This document shows positions 57,291 to 64,000 of a stretch of DNA of 64,000 nucleotides, one piece after another (positions within the stretch are counted from its first letter, which is position 1; every line of letters begins with the position of its first letter). The stretch lies in contig OY856413.1 in the NCBI GenBank assembly GCA_963693085.1, positions 543,142,879 through 543,206,878 on the forward strand. Direction: 5' to 3'. The DNA comes from Alisma plantago-aquatica. Lineage: Eukaryota > Streptophyta > Magnoliopsida > Alismatales > Alismataceae. The translations under genes and the position numbers were made by a program. The notes under the pieces were generated by a model. The model had not been told where the DNA came from. It made no database searches and saw only the letters and a program-made list of their open reading frames with translations.

Positions 57291-58503
57291 TCAGCTGACT
57301 CATAGCATAGAATCAAGTCATTTCATGTTTCTATCCCTGTCCTCTGCTGGCTTGCCCAGATGAACCATCTTGCAATGTCTGACCACGTCCTCTGCCTCCA
57401 CCACTACTGAACATTGCTGCTATGACCCTTGCTAACTTTGTCTTGGTTGTTGTGTCACCACTTCATCCTTCATCAGAAATACCCACCTCATATGTCCTAC
57501 TTGCCCACACTTCTAAAAAAACTTGGTCTTGTACTATTGCCTAGACGGCCCAATCACTGACACTGACGCCATATTGTGAGCCCTTGTTGATGGAAAAGTA
57601 CGAACTCTACCTTTGCTTGGTGACCATTGAGACTGGAACACTGTCCTCTGCTATGACTGAGGTGTCGAAAACGTAGGCTTCTTGAAGCCTCCGGACAACT
57701 TTCCTAGATATTATGTCAGTCTCTTCTTGGCATTCACCTCTCGCTTCTCCAAAACTGACCGCTCTATTCTCCTGACTGACTCCACAAATGTGGCAAACTA
57801 TTCCTTGTTCTCTAAAGATGATACTAGTGTTTTTAACTTGGAGCTCAAAACCTTTTCAAACATTTGATCCTCTCCTTATTTATAGCAGCCATATGTGGAG
57901 AAAACCTTAAAAGTTCCATGAACTTCTCTGTGTACTCATTAATCGTCATAGATCCCTATTGTATCTTCTCAACCTCCGAGATCTTCTCATCTAGGTAGGT
58001 CACTGGGAAGTATCTACTCATGAACTCTCACCAAAATTCTTCCCAACTAATCACAACACCTGTCCTTTTCTCCTCCTCAATGGCCCGCCAATGGCCAGCA
58101 CTCCCCTTCAACAGGTACACAACGTGCTTCACCTTATCTTTTCATGTACATTGAGGATCTTGAAGGCCTTTTCCAACTCAGTCAAACCATGTCAGCATCC
58201 TCTGAATTCTCTATATCGACATACTCCAACACGCCACATGCCTTCAATTCTCAAAGTCTTCCTAGAACCTTGGGATTCCACATTGGGGATTGATGTCCTT
58301 GCTTGGGGTATGTGCATTTTATCCACCATATGCTTCATCTTGGCCATAAACTATCCAAACATGGACTATAGAGTAGGATCGACCACAGTTGTTGGGTCAA
58401 ACTGAGGCACTTCCGGCACTCCATAAACCCTTGCCTGCCTCTTGGCACAACCACCTGGTGTAGCAACACTGATCTCTACATGTTCTTCGTGTTCACCAAA
58501 CAT
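57291..58503 (-). pseudogene. gag: Tekay-like gag (minus strand, broken)
   Basis: The start chosen is the ATG at 58503-58501 (MFGEHEEHVEISVATPGG), parallel to the gag at 3988. Shared blocks include VPQFDP, SMFG.FMAKM and LTELEKAFKILNVHE. A decayed zinc knuckle (KCGQVGHMRW) is near 57500-57535. Many stops and frameshifts interrupt it. Two TAG stops in the SMFG.FM block stand exactly where the plus-strand copy has CAA and CAG. It cannot make Gag. Confidence 0.85.
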
Positions 58504-58621
58504 ATCTTTTCTTCTCTTCTTCTTCTTGTACATAAGCAGAAGTTACCATTAAATATGTCAGATGACACGAGAATAGACACAAACCCTAGTCCTATGTCCA
58601 TGTAGACTCAATGATCCTAAA

Positions 58622-58633
58622 TCTCTAATACCA
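58622..58633 (-). other. Primer binding site of the minus-strand Tekay copy
   Basis: The minus strand reads TGGTATTAGAGA, a slightly decayed TGGTATCAGAGC, nine bases after the LTR terminus, with gag following about 120 bp further on, as in the plus-strand copy. Confidence 0.82.
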
Positions 58634-58642
58634 ACCTTTTCA

Positions 58643-59345
58643 TGTGACAACCCACCGCCACATCAGTGAGATAACTCAAAATAAAGTGTGGAACTAATAC
58701 TAAACCTCTATCTCCCAATCTCGGACCATCTGAGGTATAGACTCCAATAAAACTCTATTAATGAGTATAAACTTCAAAACACCATATCTTTCTTGTACCA
58801 AAACCAAATACCATGATGTAATATACCAATTTGACCCAAAAACCATCATCTTTCTAATTATATGATTATCTTCTATTAGTTTTGCATGATTCACCTCTGA
58901 TTTGATAAAGATAATACCTTGTTGATATTGTGCTAATTAATCAACCTTAAACATGCACCACTCTTCTTAGGCATGACTCCTAGTTCCCAATAGGGGATCC
59001 CTAGCTAGTCCCCTTTGTTCCTACATGCCTAACCCCTCTCCTACCACTTAGTATGAGACCTAAGTTACTAGTATAAGTGGGATTGATGTGATTGCCTAGG
59101 GTTTTCTAAAGGCTATAATGGCTATTGGCATGAGGTCAAATACCCTCATCTCTACTCCCATCTCTAGCCTCGACCCTCAATTGCTCAATACCACTTATCC
59201 TAGAAACCTAGATTTGGCTAATCCTATTAGAATTACACCTAACCCTAGTCTTCCACTAGTAGTATAGGTACATTCTAATGGCATTTGCCTTATTGTTTGG
59301 TTTGGTAATCTAGATGAAATATGAGAACCATGCTTGTCCAATAAC
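58643..59345 (-). repeat. LTR of the minus-strand Tekay copy, about 0.7 kb
   Basis: The minus strand reads TGTTATTGGACAAGC...GGGTTGTCACA, TG...CA, followed by the PBS. It is far shorter than the 5.7-kb LTR of the plus-strand relative despite similar gag and protease. Confidence 0.75.
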
Positions 59346-59395
59346 ATCCCCCCACTAATATCAAAGTTACATCCCCAAATGGCCCACCTACCTTA
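59346..59395 (-). other. Polypurine tract and last bases of an upstream internal domain
   Basis: Immediately upstream of the LTR, the minus strand reads GGGGATGTAACTTTG then TATTAGTGGGGGGA. This corresponds to the GGGGACGAAATCC...AAGGGGTGGA segment that precedes the 3' LTR at 8661-8688. The LTR is therefore flanked by a 3' internal end on one side and a PBS on the other, as in LTR-sharing tandem elements. Confidence 0.65.
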
Positions 59396-59977
59396 ATCAT
59401 CTTGTTTAAAACTCAACTTGCTATGCGTGCTACCTGTGCTAGTGTAGTTTAGTTGTTCTTACTTAATCTAGTCATTTTCTCAATTTTGATAGTTAGGGTT
59501 AATTTAGATCTTTTCTTAGTTTAGTGGTTAACTTAGCTTCTAAATTGTTTCTTTCTTATCTAGTGTAGTGTATCTTACCTTTTCTCTTGCTTAGTTAGTT
59601 GGTTAACCTATATTGTTCAAATTTCTTGTTTAAGATAACTTAGGTTTAATTCTACCTTTCTTGTCTGTTCACTTAGGTTTATCACCAAACAAACCCTTTT
59701 TAAAACCCTTCAACCCTAGACTCCGCATTAGGAACATAGCCAATGCTAACATAGCTCTAGTGCCCCCTCTATCCCTGAGGATCGACCCCTATTCTTGCCT
59801 ATCGCCTATACTACAATAGTACCATGTGCGCTTGCGGGTGACCTATTTGGTTCTGTGATCGACTTGGTTAGGGCCAATACAAATTTCAAAAGTTCTCACA
59901 TGTGTGTTTGAGTCCCGTGGAGTGCATCTAGCCACCTCTATTTGGCTAGTGTGTATGCCTATGGCTCAGACGCACCA
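59396..59977 (+). repeat. 5' LTR of the Athila-like element, probably only its 3' part
   Basis: It ends GACGCACCA seven bases before the PBS. Athila LTRs usually exceed 1 kb, while only ~580 bp are present before the neighbouring minus-strand remnant starts. The left boundary is inferred from where that remnant ends. Confidence 0.5.
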
Positions 59978-59984
59978 AGCTTTC

Positions 59985-60002
59985 TGGCGCCGTTGTCGGG
60001 GA
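59985..60002 (+). other. Primer binding site, Athila type
   Basis: TGGCGCCGTTGTCGGGGA is the characteristic Athila/Tat primer site (tRNA-Asp type), different from the tRNA-iMet site used by the other elements in the window. Confidence 0.93.
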
Positions 60003-60255
60003 TAGAGGCGATCGGCCTAGCTAGTTAGTGTAGCTTAGCCTTTCCTTTTTCCCTCATCATTGCTATTTTTTATTCTATGTTCACTTTTGCATACTGCCAT
60101 TCTAACTTGGTTTCTTGTTGCTTGTTTCTGTATTGTGTAGGTGACGGTTGTGCATGTGCCACACGCGTTCCACTTGTATCGACTTGATGTTGTACAAACC
60201 TGAGATAGGTAGAAGGAGACACCAAATTCACCACAACCAACACTTAGAATCTGAG

Positions 60256-61820
60256 ATGGCAGACAACAACCCTCATGCGGATGCTCAACCACCTCCACCG
60301 CAGCCCCACTTCCCACTCCATGAGTATTTCACCCTGGGAAAATACAATTCCCCCATTACCACCCTAGTTGACCAAATGCCAGGTCAACAGTTCTCCATTC
60401 CACCCACACTCCTTGGACTCCTCCCCACTTACTATGGGACGGAGAATGAAAATCCCTACCATCACATCGATGCATTCCTTGAGATGTGCTCCACTTTTCG
60501 TACCCCGTAGCCACCGATGACTCCATCTGGAGAGCCCTCTTTCCGTTCTCCTTAAAAGAAAAAGCTAAAGAGTGGTATGTTTCGAAGCCAGAGCTGGTAA
60601 CATGGAATGATGTCAAGAATGAATTCCTCAAAAAGTTCTTCCCAATTTCTAAGCTATTCTATATGAGAAGATGCATCACTTCCTTTTCCCAGAAAGGGAA
60701 TGAACCCTTCCACGAGGTGTGGGAGAGGTTCCAAAAACTTCTCCATGACTTCCCTCACCATGAAGTGCCATTGTGGCAACTAGTTCAAGCCTTCTACACC
60801 ATTCTTGAAGAACAGAGCCAAAACTATGTTGACTCCTCCTATGGAGGTACTTTAATGGAAAAGCCACCCGAGGAATCATGGCCTTTGTTCGAGTATCTTG
60901 CTGAAAACTCACACCATCGAGTTTTCACAAAAGGGGAGCATTGCGGCCAAAGCTACATCCCTCCAACTTCTTCCGTGGCTCCAACCCACAATGTTGCTGA
61001 CCCCGATATGATGAAAATGATGGAGGATATGATGAAGATGATGAAGAACCAAGCTGGTGGTTCTCCTAGACAACCCACCATGGCAGTCGATTCTATTGAT
61101 GAAGAAGTGAATGCCTTGCACTCCTTTGGCAGCCGAAACAATCAATGCCCCATGTCCAACACCTATACTCCCGAGTGGAGGAACCATCCAAATTTCTCTT
61201 GGAAGCAACAAAATGAGGATGGGCAAGGACAAGGGCATAAGAGGCCATACTATAGTTCAAAGTTTGAAGAGGAGGTGCTTGGAAGGTTAAGAAGTTTGGA
61301 TGATGCGAAGAAGGATGTGACCTCACATGGGAAGTCCATCAACTGCCTTGAGCAAAGATTGGATCAGATCTCTCTTTCTCTTGCTAGGAGGGAAGAAGGA
61401 AGACTTCCATATCAACCAATGCCCAACCCAAATAATGATGGTACTTTCCTAGGGAACACTCTAAGTTCATATGCTCCACAATCATACCAAGCTCCGCCGA
61501 ACCCCTATGCTCCACCACCTCCTCAGGCACCTCTTAACTACCAATATGCTCCACCTCCACCTCATTCATACCAACAGCCACCCATGCAATACCACCCCCA
61601 TCCACAACAACAACAACCACCACCGCAATTCATCCTCCAAAACCCAAATTCATCTCACCAAAGGACACCACCACCCCAACAACCACAACCACCTCCACAA
61701 GCCTCTTCTTCCACTACCCATGAGCATGTGAAGGAAGTGACTATTTTTAGAAGTGGCCGAACTTTGGGACACCCCCATGATACTGTTATTATTGATAGAG
61801 GTGATACTGAGACTAGATGA
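60256..61820 (+). pseudogene. gag: Athila-like gag (frameshifted)
   Basis: The start is the ATG at 60256 (MADNNPHADAQPPPPQPH), ~250 bp after the PBS. The first ~84 codons (to about 60508) are followed after a one-base loss by a long frame up to the TGA at 61818. The central part is a retrotransposon gag domain (WRALFPFSLKEKAKEWYVS, then FLKKFFP, then PFHEVWERFQKLLHDFPHH). The tail is rich in Pro, Gln and Tyr (about 61470-61700) and ends with the VTIFRSGRTLG block seen before protease in this lineage. No CCHC zinc knuckle is visible. The product would be the particle protein. The frameshift near 60508 separates the N-terminus. Confidence 0.9.
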
Positions 61821-63049
61821 GTTGATACTGAGATACAACCCGAGGATACTATGACAAGACCCAAAGTTTATACTGTGATACCGGGTGTTGATACTATGAT
61901 TCCTATGATTCCCATTGACGATACTGTTAATCTGAACCATGTGGAGTCCCAACCCCCCCATTTCTTGAAGCTATTAAGGAGCCTTCTGTTGAGAGGAGAA
62001 GAAAGAAGCATACTGAAGACATCCTTGAGACTTTCAAATAGGTGAAAATCAACATTCCTCTGCTTGATGCAGTCAAGCAAATCCCTTCTTATGCTAAGTT
62101 CTTGAAAGATCTATGCACCTTTAAGAGAAATACCACGGGGAGAACCCCAAAGAAAGTCAAGCTCATCGAGCAAGTGAGCTCGATTTTGTAGCACACCATG
62201 CCAAGGAAAAGAAAAGATCCTAGTGCTCTCATCATCTCATGCTACATTGGGTCACATCGCATAGACCTAGCCCTCCTAGACTTGGGTTCTAGTGTTAACC
62301 TAATACCGTATGATGTGTTTGTAGATCTCCAAATGGGGCAGTTGAGTCCAACTCATTGTACTTTTTATTTGGCTGACAGATCAGTAAAGATGCCTAGAGG
62401 GCGTGTGGATGACGTGCTTGTGAGGCTTGATGATGAGACATCCGCTTTCTTCCCTGCCGATTTCATTGTCTTAGACATGGAAAACTACACAAGGAGGGTT
62501 CCTATCATCTTGGGGAGGCCTTTCCTAGCCACAACAGATGCGGTAATTCATGTAAGGACCGGTACGGTGTATGTGACATTCATGTACATGAAGATCTGGT
62601 TGAACATCTTTAAATCTTCATCCACAGTTGAGGTAATAGGGCCCACTAAAGAAGATTGCTATCTCATTGAGTGTCGAGATGAAATTATGGAGGAATGCCT
62701 ACCTACTTGGATTCAAACTGCCACTCAAGGTAGAGGTCTAGAGCCAATAGTTGAGTTCCCCGATGATGATGATGAAGTTGATGAAGAGAGTGAGCTAGCC
62801 TTGGTGGCTGCAAGTGAAGACCTTCCTTCTATTTATGAACCATTAAAGAACTCCCTTGAAGAACCTCCCACTTTTGAATTGAAGTCACTTCCAGAAGGAT
62901 TGAAGTATGCTTTTATAGGGGCAAATGACACCCTCCATGTGATCATTTCCTCCATTATCTCACCAAAACAAGAGGAGGCATTGATGAAAGTATTGAAGAA
63001 GAACATCCAAGCTAATGGATGGCCTATAGATGATTTGAGAGGTATTGAT
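61821..63049 (+). pseudogene. Athila-like gag-pol linker and protease (broken)
   Basis: After gag the frame continues to a run of seven C at 61953-61959, where it shifts. The linker INIPLLDAVKQIPSYAKFLK follows at about 62050, interrupted by TAG at 62039 and 62189. The protease starts around 62198. It shows the lineage's LLDLGSSVNLIP active-site block (about 62270-62305), ADRSVKMPRGRVDDVLV and FIVLDMENYTRRVPIILGRPFLATTDAVI. DLG instead of DSG/DTG is normal for Athila proteases, so the catalytic Asp is intact. An acidic spacer leads into RT. Confidence 0.9.
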
Positions 63050-64000
63050 CCCTCCATCTGTGTACACATGATCTATCTAGAGGATGATGCAAGGCCGACC
63101 CGCCAAATGCAAAGGTGTTTGAATCCAAAGCTAAAAGAGGTTGTGACCGAAGAGGTTGTAAAATTGCTTGATGTTGGAATTATCTATCCTATTTCTGATA
63201 GTACATGGGTGAGCCCCATCCAGGTTGTGCCTAAAAAAGGTGGGATCACTGTAGCTAAAAATACAGATGGTGAACTTATGCCGGTAAGAGAACAATCAAA
63301 GTGGAAAATGTGGGTTGACTACTGGAAGCTCAATGAAAAGACCAGGAAGGACCACTATCCTCTCCCATTTCTTGACCAAATTCTAGAGAGGCTAGCGGGG
63401 CAAAGCTTCTATTGTTTCCTTGATGGGTATTCTGGATACTTCCAAATTGTCGTGCATCCTGCAGATCAAAAAAAGTCAACATTCACCTTCCTGAGTGGTA
63501 CACTTGCCTACCAGTGAATTCCATTTGGGTTGTGTAATGCTCCTTCTACATTTCAGAGATGTGTGACCTCGATTTTCGCAGATATGCTTGAGTCATTGGA
63601 AGTGTTCATGGATGATTTCTTAGTCTTCGGTACAACTTTTGATGAATGCTTACTTCACTTGGCTGTTGTCCTTGAGATATGCATAAAAGTTCACTTAGTG
63701 CTATCTCGGGAGAAGAGCCATTTCATGGTGCCCGAAGGCATTGTTATGGGCCACTGGGTTTCAAAGGACAGAATTGAAGTTGATAGGGCCAAGGTGGGCC
63801 TCATTTCTACTCTTACTATTCCTTCCACTATAAGTCATGTCCGGTCTTTCTTGGGACATGCAGGTTTCTACCTCTGATTCATAAAAGACTTTAGCAAGAT
63901 CTCGAGACCTCTATGCCACTTGCTCAAGAAGGATGTTGTATTTCATTTTGATGACAAGTGTGTTGAAGCTTTCAACCACTTGAAGGAAAGACTAGTTTCC
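63050..64000 (+). pseudogene. Athila-like reverse transcriptase, partial (cut by window end)
   Basis: Blocks in order: LLDVGIIYPISDSTWVSPIQ, VVPKKGGITVA, WVDYWKLNEKTRKDHYPLPF, FYCFLDGYSGYFQI, then after TGA at 63515 PFGLCNAPSTFQR, the catalytic FMDD at 63605-63616, FLVFG, and after TGA near 63873 FIKDFSKISRPL. Both stops stand where the family has Arg, consistent with CGA to TGA. The usual CVDYRKLN block reads WVDYWKLN. The catalytic Asp pair is intact. RNase H and integrase would lie beyond the window. Confidence 0.9.

Larger units (their letters stand above)
59396..64000 (+). mobile_element. Athila-like Ty3/gypsy element, 5' half, continues past the window
   Basis: The end of an LTR is followed by a TGGCGCC-type PBS, a long gag with proline/glutamine-rich tail, an Athila-type protease and an RT that runs off the end. 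The LTR end phrase (GGATCGACCCC...GTGCGCTTGCGGGT) and the CTTTCTGGCGCCGTTGTCGGGGA context fit the Athila/Tat lineage. The LTR's own start was not found, so it is probably truncated at the junction near 59396. Two frameshifts and several stops show it is defective. Confidence 0.9.

Noticed and set aside
57682..58405. Plus-strand frames over 57.7-58.4 kb
   Set aside because: They are opposite-strand shadows of the broken minus-strand Tekay gag, whose conserved blocks read on the minus strand.

Overview
This window looks like intergenic nuclear DNA of a flowering plant, filled almost entirely by transposable elements. The evidence is the element types: Ty3/gypsy chromoviruses with a tRNA-iMet primer site, an Athila-type Ty3/gypsy element with a TGGCGCC primer site, a CACTA (En/Spm) DNA transposon, a Tourist-like MITE, a tRNA-derived SINE and long AT-rich non-coding tracts. 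I cannot name the species. I found no convincing host protein gene, rRNA or tRNA gene. Every long coding region is a transposon gene, and all of them are broken.

Layout. 1-14387 (+) is a Tekay/Del-like element: a partial 5' LTR, PBS, broken gag-PR-RT-RNaseH-integrase-chromodomain, and a complete 5.7-kb 3' LTR. 14388-16943 is unassigned, with a degenerate ~155-bp periodic repeat. 16944-25397 (+) is a non-autonomous copia-like element arranged LTR-internal-LTR-internal-LTR. Its first internal domain is interrupted by a 3.58-kb solo LTR with a perfect TTCAC duplication. 25398-35850 is mostly featureless AT-rich DNA, but it holds a GC-richer island (about 28.1-31.1 kb) with a Tourist-like MITE, and a SINE. 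35850-37221 is a microsatellite block with two related MITEs. 37988-41500 is an LTR-like region (-) with a 26-bp minisatellite. 41573-56706 carries an LTR-like direct repeat pair (A and B). Next to A, a 7.1-kb CACTA element (43906-51012, CAA duplication) with a broken transposase has inserted. 56707-59395 is a truncated Tekay gag-PR (-) with its LTR. 59396-64000 (+) is the 5' half of an Athila-like element that runs off the window.

The genes form selfish modules rather than a cellular pathway: gag/PR/RT/RNaseH/INT copy-and-paste machinery, and one cut-and-paste transposase with its own sub-terminal repeats. The decay is mostly nonsense and frameshift mutation, while several catalytic residues (RT, integrase) survive.

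The most interesting pattern is that several unrelated elements carry arrays of short, CpG-containing, self-complementary words. One is AAACGGTCTCAAGACCGTTT in the Tekay LTR. Another is paired CACGGCCGTG words with an 8-9 bp spacer, found in the solo LTR, in LTR B and at one end of the CACTA element. A near-perfect ~195-bp foldback just upstream of the CACTA transposase and two MITEs sitting inside microsatellites are also worth checking.
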